A stretch of 64,000 bases of DNA from Bursaphelenchus xylophilus (Eukaryota > Nematoda > Chromadorea > Rhabditida > Aphelenchoididae): the NCBI GenBank assembly GCA_904066235.2, contig CAJFCV020000004.1:10478001-10542000 (forward strand), read 5' to 3'. Positions 31,546 through 43,284 of this stretch are shown piece by piece. The translations under genes were made by a program, and so were the position numbers. Under the pieces are notes generated by a model. That model worked only from the letters and a program-made list of their open reading frames with translations, did not search any database and was not told where the DNA came from. Positions within the stretch are counted from its first letter, which is position 1, and every line of letters starts with the position of its first letter.

Positions 31546-32071
31546 CGCCAAGATCGCGGCAGTGACTTTACGAACGGGCTGGCCCTACTAGTCGTTCCAG
31601 AAAGTGCGTAGACTTTCTTACTGGACTATGCGCCGCGAAAAAAAAGTCTATGCACTTGCTGGAACTTTTAGATCATCCATTTTCTTCCTCAAATATTGTA
31701 CTTGTTGAAAAACCTTCAAAGATTCCAACTTACGGTCCGGCGGGGGATTAGCTACACCTGTTTTGTCACGAAATAATACACTTCCTGCGGGGAAACGGAG
31801 AAATATGTGCTTTTTAAAAGGATCTCGAACGCGAGTTTATGAGGTGAAAAGGTGAGAGGGGCTAACAGCATGGGGTGGCGAGGCTATTCTCGGGGCTTTC
31901 CGACAACAATAAAAGCGCCGGTTCAACGGTTTTATCGTAATAATTGGTATACGACTCATGTTTCGGAATTTTATTTTCTCGTTGATTTTATGATTTCTGC
32001 CGTGATTTATTTGCGCACTAGTTACCACAACGCTAAATTTGACTTTTTTTCAGTCCAAACCCGCTTCAAAC
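31546..32071. other. Upstream flank of the acireductone-dioxygenase gene
   Basis: 31546-31680 holds family D flank fragments (ACTAGTCGTTCCAGAAAGTGCG). The rest is unique; TTTTTTTCAG at about 32044-32053 precedes the ATG by 18 bases and is a likely trans-splice acceptor. No TATA box is evident. Confidence 0.45.
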
Positions 32072-34364
32072 ATGCAAATCTGGAAGATGGAGTCGTATCC
32101 GGTCGGGGACCGTCGTCTGCCGCATCACGTGTTCCCACCCAAGCACCTGACCGTCGACGACCTCAGGAAGAAGGCTGGAGTCACCTACTACAAGGTAGGC
32201 ATTCTGTATAACTTGCACTTGTTTTGTTGGCTTTATCTTGTAGCGTCAGGCAAGCGCTAGAGGACTAGTCCCACTGGAAACATATTGCGGATTTGAACTC
32301 CGCTTTGCGGCGTTCAGTTTTCCTCTGAGCAACACATAGGCGGTCCAACTTCAATTTGTTGCAATGCCTGCGAATTTTTGAATTTTTGTAATTTTTGCGA
32401 CATGCACTGTGCGAAAAACAAAATTTTATTTTGCACTGTGTAATTGGTTTTTTTGCACCGTGGTTTTTGAGGCTTTTGATCTGTCGCTTGCATCCTGAAT
32501 TTTTCTTGCACAACCCCAAAGATCACCTCATCAACTTTGCGAACGGACTAGTGCCTGTGTCAAGAAAAAAAATTTTTTTTGAGAAGTAGCAACAAAATGT
32601 TGAATTTTCAACTACACTTCAACCAAGAAACCTCGGTCTTTTTTGCATCATATGCCTTACATGTTAGAAAAAATTCAATCAAAAACCGCACGTTCAGCAA
32701 CTTGCCCTTCCAATTCACGATAACTCTCGGGAAATATTCAAAACCGACCCCCGCAGGGACCTACAACCTTCTATTTACAGTTCCAATAACCCTTAGACTT
32801 AGCAGCCGTTACTCACGGTCTTCAATTTCCCTCTAACTCTTCCTCTCTTGCTTGTCTCCGTATATGTTAGTGATAGTGCAGCAGCAAGAATTCCGTTAAT
32901 TCATTAAGATTTCCCCAAACGAACAACACCTCGTTTGCAGGTCAACCTGGCGGACACGCAGGCCATGAAGAAGCGGCTGTCGGCGGTGAAGAAAGAGAAC
33001 AGCGTGAACACCGGCGACATCCTCACCATCGACGAGAACGTGGCGGACCTCGCGAAGGTCATGGACGACCTGTACGAGGAGCAGGAGGTCGCCGCGCCCA
33101 CCGTGTGCATGGTGGTGGACGGCGAGATGTACATGGACGTGGAGTACGAGGACGAGGAGTGGCTGCGCCTGCATCTGGAGAAGGGCGACTTGGTGGTCGT
33201 GCCGAAGAACATGCTCCACCGCTACACCACCACCCCGACGGTAAGGGCTGGCCCAAAAGGCCGTGGCGTTCGAAGTGCGACGCACTGATTTTTGTGGAAG
33301 TTGGCGCAAATTATGATACATAACATTGGTCCTAAGGCCTTTTTTGTCACGAAATTTGGCTCACTGTTAGGCGAAGGGCTAAACTCAACACATTTTTTGC
33401 GCTTTTCAGGGTTAAGAGTTGACATTCAGAACGTGCGATGGGTTAAACTGGAACAGAAGATAGTCGAAGAGCCGCACTATACTGCACACGTACAGGTTAT
33501 CAAGTCAAAAGGTTATCCAAATTCTACCGTTTCTTGAGAGTTTCTGACCAGGGAAGTGCTCTAGGTGTGACGCTCAGATTTTTTGCATGGCATAACTTAC
33601 AGTCAGCCTAATTCTCGTAGAAAAATGAGAGATTTTTAGCTCTAAGCCCCCGAGATTTCTTGTTGATCAAAATTCGATATATTTTCGCAGGTGGTAAAGC
33701 GAATACTAGCTCGCGCTTTGCAGAAACAACTGGGAATTTTAGGTCGAAAGGTGGCAAGAATGGGATATTTTTTTACAAACTTTGTCATGAAAATCATGCG
33801 TATTTCTACTGTAGAGTGATGTTTCCGCAAAAAAATCAATTTTTTTCCGCACGATACCGGCAAATTTACTGCCAAAAAACTTTTTTTCCCTCTGACCGCT
33901 CTCCACATTTTGTGTGCTTTCAGAAAAGTTGCTGCGCCTGCAAAGCGTGAGCTAAAATTTTGATGAGTTGATAAGTGGCCTATGTCCGAAAAGTCTGTCA
34001 ATTTTAAAAAAAATATATGAACGTCACACTTTGGGCACTTGCCTTGTCAGTTAAAAATGAGCATTCCGTATTTTGGCATTGAATTTTTAATGTCATGGCA
34101 TTGAAAAACAAAACTTAATTTTTCTTCTCAAAAGCCCATAACACCCTTTTTCGCACTGTCATCTTTTGTATTGAGCTCGATGAAAATGATCAAACTCTGT
34201 TTTTTCAGTTACTTTTTATGCGTTAAAACGTTTTCCACAAAACTTTCAGAATGTGTTGCCCTTCCCGGTCGCCCACCAACCACAAACTGACACTGTTTTC
34301 ATTTCAGAACTTTTTCCGCCTTCAGCGTTTCAGCCCCATTGACCCACAAAACATCGTCGCCTAG
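32072..34364 (+). CDS. Acireductone dioxygenase family protein, probably inactive
   Basis: Three phase-0 exons: 32072-32194, 32941-33240, 34308-34364; 159 aa against about 180 for typical enzymes. The cupin-fold family acts in methionine salvage, where a metal bound by an HxHxxxxE motif plus a later His oxidises acireductone. Here the residues after the conserved LYEE read QEVAAPTV, so both His and the Glu are missing. The distal KNMLHRYTTTP block, with its His, and the WLRLHLEKGDLVVVP strand are kept. My recollection is that C. elegans also has members annotated as probable inactive acireductone dioxygenases. Exon 2 is far more GC-rich than its surroundings. Intron 1 holds a family D element and intron 2 a family A element. 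Confidence 0.87.
32380..32560. repeat. Family D element in intron 1 of the acireductone dioxygenase gene
   Basis: It contains TTTGCGACATGCACTGTGCG, a GCACCGTGG variant, CTGTCGCTTGCATCCTGA and an ACTTTGCGAACGGACTAGT right end. Confidence 0.7.
33550..34047. repeat. Family A MITE in intron 2 of the acireductone dioxygenase gene
   Basis: It starts CAGGGAAGTGCTCTAGG and ends GGGCACTTGCCTTG, with internal TGACCGCTCTCC and AAAGCGTGAGCTA blocks. Confidence 0.75.
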
Positions 34365-34556
34365 CCGCCGAATTCGCATATCAAGCCCGTCTCTATTTAC
34401 AAAAGCGCCCATAAGTACTGATACTTGACTTTTTCGTGAAATACTAACGCTTTAACCGGTTTGTTCATTTCTCGCATAACCGTAGCCTTTTTTTAGCAAA
34501 CTGGTGATCATTATTTGTTGATATCAGATGAATATTTTTTGGCCTTGACAGTTGTA

Positions 34557-34562
34557 AATAAA
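34557..34562 (+). terminator. Polyadenylation signal of the acireductone dioxygenase gene
   Basis: AATAAA lies 193 bases after the stop. The convergent gene's stop at 34662 is about 100 bases further on. Confidence 0.55.
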
Positions 34563-34644
34563 CGGAGGAGCATTCGAGATTTTTTGTGGGAATTTTATTG
34601 AGTGATATGTGGTATTGGTTCTACTGGTGGTATGTTGGGAAGGC

Positions 34645-34650
34645 TTTATT
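34645..34650 (-). terminator. Polyadenylation signal of the dihydrodiol dehydrogenase gene
   Basis: AATAAA on the minus strand, 12 bases after the stop codon (34664-34662). Confidence 0.6.
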
Positions 34651-34661
34651 GGTTAAGTCGT

Positions 34662-36963
34662 CTACTTGAATCTGTCGTCGTGAGGGAAGTGGACGCCGAG
34701 TTGACGACGCACTTCGTCCATGGTCTCCACGATCTCAAGTGTGGCGCTCAGTGGATGGAAATCGCTCTCAATTCGGCCTGAAAAAATGTATCTATGTAGA
34801 AACTTTCGCAAGGCTCTAAACTTTTTTACGAGTTACGATCCGTCTGTCAGGAAATAATGAGGTTTTTTGGGCTGTCCCTGGCTTTTCTTGTACCCTGCAT
34901 GTCGCGGAAATCATCCTAGCGACTGTGCAAACGAGCTAGCACCGTCTATACAATTAGTTCTTGCACAACGAGTCTTGTGTATAAAAAACAATTTTTGAGA
35001 TTTCATGAAGCCAAAATTACTCCAGCGACTTGCGAGCGGTTACTATTACAGTGGGGGACCTGATCCAGTGGCAAAATACCTACCATTTTGGATCCAGGAA
35101 GTATAAAAAATGTAGCAAAATACCTCCTTCTCCAAGTGATAAAACTCTCATTTCAGAAGCGCGCCCGCACTTTTTGTGAGGGAAAGATCGCACCCTTCAC
35201 GACAAAGTTTTTTTTCACTTGGAGAGGGAAGCATTTTGCCACATTTTTGATGCTTCCCGGATGCAAAATTGTACGTTTTTTGCCACTGGATCATTCCCCC
35301 CACTCTAGTACTTACCTTTTTGAACCTGCTCGTAAAGATGATCCGCCTCGTATCTCAGCCCACTCGAATGGTTGTAATTGAAGAATCTGTCATCGTTTAG
35401 CGGGAACTCAATTGTCTTCTTGTTGTGTTCGTTGTTGTACCAAGTCTCGCCCTCCCAACGAATCAACTTCTCCGGGCACCAAAAGTATTCAGGGAGTGTG
35501 ATGTGGCCCTTGTCGAAAGAGACGAAGGCGTTTTGCGGAAGCCACGTGCGAGAGTCGTAGTAAAGAACGGCGCGTTGCTGAGGGCCGTACTCCAAGACGA
35601 TTGTAGCCCATTCATCGGAGTCTAAAAGCGTTTTAGATGACAAAAAAATGTTAATTCTCTTACCATGCACTTTATCTTTGGCTCCAATAACTGAGACTTT
35701 CTCTGGCTTCCGTTTGTAGATGTAATGAGACAGCATGATAACATAGAGACCGTATAGGGTCAGCGCTCCTTCCGCACGCTCGTTGCAGCGCCAATTGTCT
35801 TCCTAGAAAAAGAATTACACAGTAATATTGGTAATAGTATTATATTATAGCAGTCTGTCGGGAAAATAATGACTACGGTGTCGCTGCGCCAATCGCGTCG
35901 CTGAAGTGAGAAGCAGTTTGATTTTGCAGCGGCACAATTAATTTTCTCGGCCGCCATGCGATTTTTGAAACGACAGAGAGCTCATTATTTTCCTTATAGA
36001 CTTGTAATGGTAAGGAGATACATACATGTGGGTATCCGAAATTGGCTTGGACAACTCGAGGCTCTCCCCATTCCTTGGTGTCCACGATATTGCGAATGTA
36101 TCGCCATGCCGGGAAGAATCGGCTCCAGAATGCCTATAAAGAGCCATATGAAATCAAAGCCATCTGTACGAAAAAAGTCCTGAAAATCTGCAGTATGGTT
36201 TTTGCATGTCGCTGCGAAAATCGGGAAAAATTTTTCATTATAATATTTATATATTCTGAAAGCCGAGCCTTTACTCTATATTCATGCCGATTTTCACATC
36301 TCTAGCTTCAACGGCTAGCGAGCATCCAATTAAAGAAGAAGGTCGATTTTGAAAAGAAAAAATTTGGGGAGACCGGTTGTGTCCCAAAAGTACAAAATTC
36401 CGTGCCTCACCCTAGAATAAAAATACCCCCAAATGGGCAAAATTTATAACGTCCGATTCAATAAGTATTGCCCGCAATTTAGCCATTTTTCAAGACCTGT
36501 TGGTCAAGATTATTGACCATCTCGTCTTCTTACCTCCATGAGGAAAGTTTTCCTGTTCTTGAGCCGCTTAATAGTCTGTCTCACTTCACCAGCGCAGGTT
36601 CCAAACGGCTTCTCACACAGCACATGTTTCCCGGCTTCAACCGCCTTCGCAGCCCATGGACAATGTGCCTCATTGTGCACTCCGACGTAAACTGCGTCTA
36701 AAAGTTGTCTGAATTCATTTTTCGGGATGGACCGTACCTATGTGCGGGTCTTTCAGCAATTCCTCGTAGCTTCCGTACGGCGTGGCGTGGGGGAAGTGCT
36801 CCTTGGCGAATTTCTGCGCCCGCTCCAGCGAAGAGGCAGCACAAGCGACGACTTTATGCGGCTTTTCGGCTTTGTCGAGGGATTTCCCGAAATCGTGGGA
36901 GATCTTGCCACATCCGATCAGTCCCCAGCGAAGTTCCTGGCCCCAGCGAAGCTCTTCGGTCAT
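34662..36963 (-). CDS. Dihydrodiol dehydrogenase-like Gfo/Idh/MocA oxidoreductase
   Basis: Six exons in consistent phase: 36963-36738, 36697-36534, 36133-36026, 35802-35664, 35621-35316, 34777-34662; 352 aa, close to the roughly 334 of mammalian dimeric dihydrodiol dehydrogenase. The ATG follows TTTTCAG plus a few bases. The N-terminal Rossmann motif GLIGCGKIS (14-22) binds NADP(H), and EKPFGT (104-109) is the family's catalytic/cofactor Lys-Pro block. The exon 3 start, FWSRFFP, matches the conserved W-R-F-P segment. Such enzymes oxidise trans-dihydrodiols or reduce dicarbonyls and sugars; the substrate cannot be read from sequence. An ELRWG repeat duplicates the extreme N-terminus. Intron 5 (34778-35315) holds a family C MITE and intron 3 (35803-36025) a family B MITE. 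Confidence 0.88.
35048..35306. repeat. Family C MITE in intron 5 of the dehydrogenase gene
   Basis: Left end GGGGGACCTGATCCAGTGGC, right end GCCACTGGATCATTCCCCCC; about 255 bp. Confidence 0.8.
35851..36002. repeat. Family B MITE in intron 3 of the dehydrogenase gene
   Basis: CAGTCTGTCGGGAAAATAAT left end; the right end is eroded to CATTATTTTCCTTATAGACT. The standard GTCGCTGAAGTGAGAAG core is present. Confidence 0.8.
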
Positions 36964-38472
36964 AGCGGTACTGAAAAGTGAGGAAATAAGGTCGTAGTTG
37001 GAAATGTCGTTGTTATTAAAACGCGGTTTTATTGATCAAAAAGCCAGCAGGAAGCACATCAACTGCCTGCAATACTTTTAACTCGGGACTTATAAAACTA
37101 TGTGTTTCCAGGTAATTTATCACATCGAAAACATATCTAGACCCATATAAAATTTTTAGACGGCGTTTTGCAATATGGCTTGACACATATGTATGTGCGT
37201 ATACAGTGGCAGATATGATCCGGTGGCAGAAAGCGCACCATTTACACCGGGGAGTTTCATAACACCCGGGAAGTTTCACCCGGGAAGTTTCATAATTTTT
37301 GCAAGAGAAATAAAGCATTTCCAATAAAAATAAAGCCGTTATCCACATAACCCTCAAGGCAACTACAGCGGGGGGAACCTGATCCAGTGGCAAAAAACCT
37401 ACAATTTTGCATCCGGGAAGCATCAAAAATGTGGGCAAAATGCCTCCCTCTCCAAGTGAAAAAAAACTCCGCTTTCAAAAGCGCGCCCGATCTTTTTGTA
37501 AAGGAAAGGGCGCGCTCTTCAAAATGGAGTTTTTTTCGTTGGAGATGGAGCCATTTTACCACGTTTTTTGATACTTCCCAGATGCAAAATGGTACGTTTT
37601 TGCCACTATATCAGGTCCGTCACTGTACATGTGTATGGTTCGGTGCTGACGAATCTCTGAGTTTCCAGGAAATTTGCCACTTTGACACTCATTTAATAAG
37701 TTACGGTGGCATAAACAACAGCCATATATGGCTAGGATCGCTTCTTTGTGCAACGAGAAACATTGAAATATCAAAAAATAGTTTTTGCCTGCTCTATGGA
37801 GTACTTCTGGCTGTTCATAGAGTTGTTGTTTAACCACTGTATATAGCTCAAAAAAAAAGCCTACGTCGCAGCGACTTTCGAACTGCACAGCGCAAGTTAA
37901 AATGCACAGTGCATAAAGCTTTGCCACAAAAAGTCTACGCACTTTCTGTAACCACTAGTATGAAGCCCAAAACTACCGATAAACAACCGTTAACACCCAG
38001 AAAACACATTGCAATCACCCACTGCGCAGAAATATAAATGAGCGGCGAAAATTTAAGAGAAATTTTGTTGACACCACAACAAACATTGTCATTGATCACT
38101 CAAAAATAACCAATCGAGAGTTCTAGAATTTCTTCCGACAAACAAACCCTTGATTAGATCGATGAGCGATAAGATACGAAGAGAATATTACATATTGTTC
38201 AGAAGGCACTGTGCAATCTTATCAATCATGCTTTTGCGATCTTTAAAAAGCAAAAATGGGTCTCATGTGAAAGAGGTGACGCTTGGTTGCAACGTTTCGA
38301 AGGTTTGTGTAGGGGATCAAAGATTATTACGATCCAAAAATTTATTGTTGCTAAAATTAGCGGAGATAGCAAAGTGCGGATGATTTTTTTTTGTGAAACA
38401 AGGGTCTCTTAAAGTACAAGTTGCTTTTAGTCCCTTAAAGTTCAAGTTTGTTGATTATTACGCCAAAAGAGC
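36964..38472. other. Intergenic region with a family C element
   Basis: 36964-37200 is the probable 5' flank of the dehydrogenase gene. 37206-37300 has short duplicated CCGGGAAGTTTCA units. 37364-37630 is a family C copy. 37850-37960 resembles family D fragments. The remainder shows no gene. Confidence 0.4.
37364..37630. repeat. Family C MITE
   Basis: GCGGGGGGAACCTGATCCAG left end and TGCCACTATATCAGGTCCGT right end. The flank GTTATCCACATAACCCTCAAGG also flanks, inverted, the copy at 45421-45672, so the true repeat is longer than the core. Confidence 0.75.
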
Positions 38473-38897
38473 ATTCTGTCGTATCGAGGGTCGCATGCAC
38501 GCCAGAAAATTAATTGTGTCGCGGCCAAATACAGGGTGATTCAGCCGGAAGCTTCCATCCTTATTTCAAGTATTTCCCCGCCAATAAGGCACCAATTTCT
38601 ATAAAATTTATGTGAAACTGAAGCTGAGGTACCCCATTTTCTGTCCGCCAAATATGCCAGGCTCAAGTTGACCGAGGACTCTTGACATTTTCATTCCAAA
38701 TTTAGGAGCCCGAAATCGGTGAAACTTTTGGGGCATCGCAGCTTCAATTTGATATAAATTTTATGGAAATTGGTGCCTTATTGGCGGAGAAATACTGATA
38801 TAAAGATAGAAGCTTCGGCTGAACCACCCTGTAGAATTGATTTCGCTTCAACGGCGCGATCAGCGACATTGCGCTCACTATTTTCCCAACAGACTGA
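38473..38897. repeat. Family B MITE split by a TA-flanked element
   Basis: Fragments 38473-38531 and 38832-38897 share family B sequence (ATTCTGTCGTATCG on the left and CACTATTTTCCCAACAGACTGA on the right). Confidence 0.6.
38532..38831. mobile_element. Palindromic TA-flanked MITE nested in family B
   Basis: 300 bp. Inverted ends CAGGGTGATTCAGCCGGAAG and its near reverse complement. TA lies on both sides (38530-38531 and 38832-38833), as for Tc1/mariner elements. Both arms contain AATTTCTATAAAATTTAT-like sequence; no coding capacity. Confidence 0.75.
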
Positions 38898-38962
38898 TGG
38901 GGAATACATAAATCCAATCTCTGTGCCAAGGTTCAAATTCAGAACTAGCTGATACCTTTCTA

Positions 38963-39115
38963 TCGGTCTGTCGGGAAAATAATAAGCGCTCTGTCGGCAT
39001 CGAAAGTTGTATCGCCGTTGAAAAAATGAATTGTGTCACAGAAAAATTAGTTCCTTTTTTTCACTCCAGCGACACGATCGTCGACATTGTGCTCATTATT
39101 TTCCCGACAGACTTA
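38963..39115. repeat. Family B MITE
   Basis: TCGGTCTGTCGGGAAAATAATAAGC left part and CATTATTTTCCCGACAGACT right end. Confidence 0.8.
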
Positions 39116-39182
39116 TAAATATTATAAATCTAATCCAATTGCTAGTGATGAGGTTCGAATGCAGGACAGCCGATGTTTTGTA

Positions 39183-39530
39183 TCAGTCTGCCGGCAAAGT
39201 AATGAGTGCAATGTGCTCTTTTTCCCAGCCAATCTTATTGCTGAAGTGAAAATGTGAGGCGGAACGACCGAGCTTCGAGGATTTTCCCACGAGGAATGAT
39301 CTGCATTTATTCAAATTTGATTGTACTTTCCTACGTGGGGCTTCTCTATAAAAGGCCTCCTTTCCACTGAATAAATCACTTTACTCTTGAGCTCTCGTCT
39401 TGTCTCGTTGCTGGGTTGTCGGGCCTTTCGACAGAAAAGAAATGTGATTTTGCCGCGGCACGATTCATTGTCTCGGCGTCGATGCGATTTTTGATGCGAC
39501 AGAGTGCTCACTATTTTCCCGACAGACTGA
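39183..39530. repeat. Family B MITE interrupted by a solo LTR
   Basis: CAGTCTGCCGGCAAAGTAATGAG left part and CACTATTTTCCCGACAGACTGA right end. The normal core is broken at 39253-39433. Confidence 0.8.
39253..39433 (+). repeat. Solo LTR with target duplication
   Basis: 181 bp from TGTGAGGCGGAACGACC to CCTTTCGACA. GAAAA is duplicated at 39248-39252 and 39434-39438. It has the same TATA-like and AATAAA signals as 16937-17113. A 5-bp duplication and TG...CA ends fit LTR-LTR recombination after a normal insertion. Confidence 0.88.
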
Positions 39531-39948
39531 CATTTTCAGTGCTCTGTTTATTTTATTAGTGAAAACGGAAGCTGCGTTTTAACACGCAAAAATTACTCTA
39601 ACCCACTCAATTTGCATTCATGTAAACTATCAATTATGTTCACGAAAGCATGTCAACTATGCTTTAGCTCTTTCACCCTTGTTTCCCAGCAAATTCTGAC
39701 ATTTCCCGAGCCCACTCCCCAAAGTTCTAACAAGATTCTTTCTTATCGAAGTCGGATCAGCGAAAGACCGAGACCAGATCGACAACGGCGATAAGACGAA
39801 GATGACTTTCGGCCCCCGAAAAAACAATGCTTTTCCGCGGGCAGAGGACAGGTAAGAGTGTCATCCATGACACTGGAACGAGAACATGACTAAACAACCG
39901 TGAAATGGGGGATAAAAGGGCTCTCGGGACGCAACGTTGGGCAAAAAA

Positions 39949-42484
39949 ATGTTGAACAACTCGAAGGTGTTGCTGTCTCCGGCGTTCGGGTTGCCGATCA
40001 CGGCGATTGTGTCAAAACAAGAGGTCAAGGAGGACAAAATCGAGCTAGTGAATGAGGACAGTGAGGATGAGAGTCAGAGGTAATTTGAGGTTTTGTTTTT
40101 GCAGCAATTTCTGCAAAAATCTGTCGGGAAAATAATGAACACTCTGAAAATATATATCGTCGCTGAGAACATGAACTTTGTCGCGGTAAAATCAAATTTC
40201 TTTTCATTTCAGCGACGTGACTGGCGCAGCGACATTGTGCTCATTATTTTCCCGACAGACTGACACTTCAGCTGTTATTTTGTGATTTGAATGGTTAGGC
40301 GGAATCGCAACACTACGAAAGAGATTTTTTTCCACGCCGACGCGGAAGGGTGTTTTCGGCGGAGACTTTTGTGGTACCTTTTGGTCATCACACTAATCTC
40401 AAAAAGCTTGATTATGATTTCTAAATTTACGCGTTTTTTTGAAAGACTTGAAGAACCTTCAATTTACATGTATAATACATGCCATTACAACCGCAAATAC
40501 TCCTTTTTTCACTATTATTTAAAAAAACATTAATTTTCAGCGCCTATCCGAAATACTCGCTATGTTCGTTGCTGTACATTTACGGCCTCTTCCTCATGGT
40601 CTCCTTTATTCTGTCCGTTGGATTCTACCAACTCATCTCGACCGATCTGCATGGCTCTGGCGCCTCGCTGCGCAATATCCCGGCCGTCGACAACACCTTC
40701 GTCGCGTTCGGGACGACGTCGGAGCCCGCCGAGCTTCTCAAAGTCCTGTTTGCAGCTCAAATCTGGCGCAATCTGGGAGTCCGTTCAATAGTTGCGTTGA
40801 TCGGCGAGCCGGAACTCTATCAAGAGGGCCCGAACAAGATGCTGGTAAATGTCCTCAGGCAAATGGAGGCGGAATTAGTCTATGTTGAGAACGCCAACGT
40901 TCATGAGGACAATATGGCAAAGTTGATGCCATTCTATGTGACAGCAACTAATGTTAGCCAAGACCTCTACGAAGATACGGTGATTATCCTGGCCAACACG
41001 GACTATATCCCGCTGGACCTGGCTAGCCATTTACCGCAGACCGAAAAAGCGATCGAGGTCAAGATTTACGATGCAAAATGTTGTGATGTTCTGAATCTCG
41101 GGGATTTGCAACTGCATAAGTACAGTATGAACACTGTGGCAATGACGCTGAAAAGATGGCAAGAGGTTTTTGGTAAGTTCAAGGGACTGAAAGTCCGTCA
41201 TCTTGAATTGAGGAGATGACAGTGCCAGTCGCTGTACTGACACTGTTTTATGCTTGTAAAAACGTATATCCAGCGCATATCCTGGGCTTTTTATACCGTT
41301 CGAGCACACGCTATCGATTGACCAGGAGTTTTTAGATATCAAAAGTCTTTCATAGGATTTTTTGGAGGACAAAATTCGCCTTAAAAAATCAAAGAAATGA
41401 GTTTTTTACGCGTAATTTTCCGACCGGAAAGCAATGTTTTGACCTGGGTAGCTAAGAAAAATAGCCAATGATCTTCTCCAAAATTCTATTTGTGCCGAAA
41501 CACCACATTGATTGACTATTGGTCAGCAAATGGCTCCGAGCTTCAACCAAGCTGGATTGACGTATTACAGTAATTTTTGAATTGTTTGGGGGACAAGCTG
41601 TCACACAAATGCGTTACTAGCGTTACTAGTCTTTCCGGAAGGACTAGTATTGTTGTAAAATTAGTATCAACCTGTCGAATATAGCTAGCCTTCAGCGGTC
41701 GTTGACTTCATAAACTTTAATCTTCTCCTCTGCACAAAGTCAATGTTTATTATTTAATTTGCAGCGCTAGACCGCCAAATGTCAGTAGACGCCATTGAGA
41801 ACCAAATTACTCAAAACTTTGGGGATTTCATTGTTCTTGGAGCACAGAGTCAAGCTTTTTACGCCAAGGAGTTGGCATTTGCCGTCAAATTTGAACAGTG
41901 GAAAAATAAGGTCAAAGGGTAAGTCGTATGGCAATTTTTTCGGAAATTCGAATTTTTACTGGTCTTTTTTTAAAGTTGATAGGGGTTTTTGGCGCTTGCA
42001 CTGTGCAAAAAAGTCAGAGTGGGAGCAACAGCCCGAAGAAGCCTATAGCACGGTGCAAAAAGGCGAAATTGCACAGTGCAAAGTAAACTTTTATTTTCGC
42101 TTAGTGCATGTTAAGAAAATCAACCGAGGGACTTTGCGGACGACTAGTAACCCGATGCCTCAATGCGCCTTTTTCAGCGCTTCCTACCTTGTCGACGTCC
42201 TTGACCACAAGAACATCCACCGTCTCAACTCGCAAGCCTTTAATTCGCACAGCACCAGCTTTCTGAAGACCCTACCTCTCTCAGTTTACAATGACATCCT
42301 CATCGATGACCGTCTTCATGATTCGGATGCGTGGAATGTCGCTAGAGTTTTTTATCGCCGCTTCTTCACCCACGAACAATATGAATATCTGCTCGAGGTC
42401 CGTGAACGAGTCATCAGTTGGCAGAAGGACGAGCAACAACGGCATTGGGCGTTGTGGATGAACCTCTACAACCCGAGTATTTAG
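39949..42484 (+). CDS. Type II membrane protein, unknown family
   Basis: Four exons in consistent phase: 39949-40079, 40541-41172, 41765-41918, 42178-42484; 407 aa. Residues 1-43 form an acidic cytosolic-like tail. Residues about 50-72 (LCSLLYIYGLFLMVSFILSV) are a single membrane anchor. The rest would be lumenal, with a possible N-glycosylation site (NVS). The region VGVRS-like IVALIGEP through VIILANTDYIP has the alternating strand-helix feel of a Golgi glycosyltransferase, and the type II topology agrees, but I see no definite DxD motif and do not assign an activity. Introns 1 and 3 hold family B and D elements. A polyadenylation signal lies at about 42604. Confidence 0.75.
40120..40263. 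repeat. Family B MITE in intron 1 of the type II membrane protein gene
   Basis: TCTGTCGGGAAAATAATGAA left end and CATTATTTTCCCGACAGACTGA right end. Confidence 0.8.
41975..42170. repeat. Family D element in intron 3 of the type II membrane protein gene
   Basis: It contains TTGCACTGTGCAAAAAAGTC, CACGGTGCAAAAAGGC and GGGACTTTGCGGACGACTAGT. Confidence 0.7.
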
Positions 42485-42603
42485 AGTTTCGAAGGATTAA
42501 ACTTCAAGCCATTTAGCAACGCCTTTCAAGTCATCAAAGGTCATGTTGTGTTGTCAAAGTACAAATTTTGTTTTAACACAATTATTTTTATGTGAATATG
42601 AGT

Positions 42604-42609
42604 AATAAA
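42604..42609 (+). terminator. Polyadenylation signal of the type II membrane protein gene
   Basis: AATAAA lies 120 bases after the stop codon. Confidence 0.5.
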
Positions 42610-43076
42610 AAAACCCCACTACACTAGGGAGTAATAACATTATCGAATTGAAACACTAAATGTTTTATGCACGTTTCTCGGAACACATGTGGCCGCTGCA
42701 AGAAAATAATGAATTCGTTAACGGCGTGTCCAAATGTTCAGGTTAACATGTTCCCAACATCTGCGTTTGATCTGAACCCGACAAAATTACCCTCGTTTTT
42801 TTGGAGAATATACTATTTATGTATTCACGCAACATCCTTGAAAAGTTTATTGATATATAGTTTTTTTGTCTACAGTGGACTGGAATTAAAAGTATGTTCT
42901 TAAGACCTTCTGTACAAAAAGCAATCCTAGGTCACAAATTAGGCATCAACGCTTGTGGGGTAGGACTAATATGAGAGTTTCTGAAAGCGGGACTCCCAGA
43001 TTCTTTCCACATTTCTTTGAACTCACGCAGAATAGCGGGGATAGACCGTTTTGCGGGTGCAGTTGAACTCAACGTC

Positions 43077-43284
43077 AAACTGAGGGTAGCTAAAACAGTC
43101 CGGTGAATACGTTGGCAATTCGCCAAAAAAGACACTAAAAACCTTTTGTAGGAAAGAAATGAGGAATTTTTGGGGCGAGAGAGTAGGTTTTGCGCTTCTT
43201 TTTTCTGTCTTCTTTGTGAAATCCAAACGAAGTGTAAAAAACCGATAGCGAAGTGTCTGTTCCGGTCACCGGGCTCCTCAGTTT
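43077..43284. repeat. Family F element, copy 2
   Basis: About 208 bp with AAACTGAG-type ends, colinear with 21764-21975 and sharing GGAATTTTTGGGGCGAGAGA. Confidence 0.65.
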
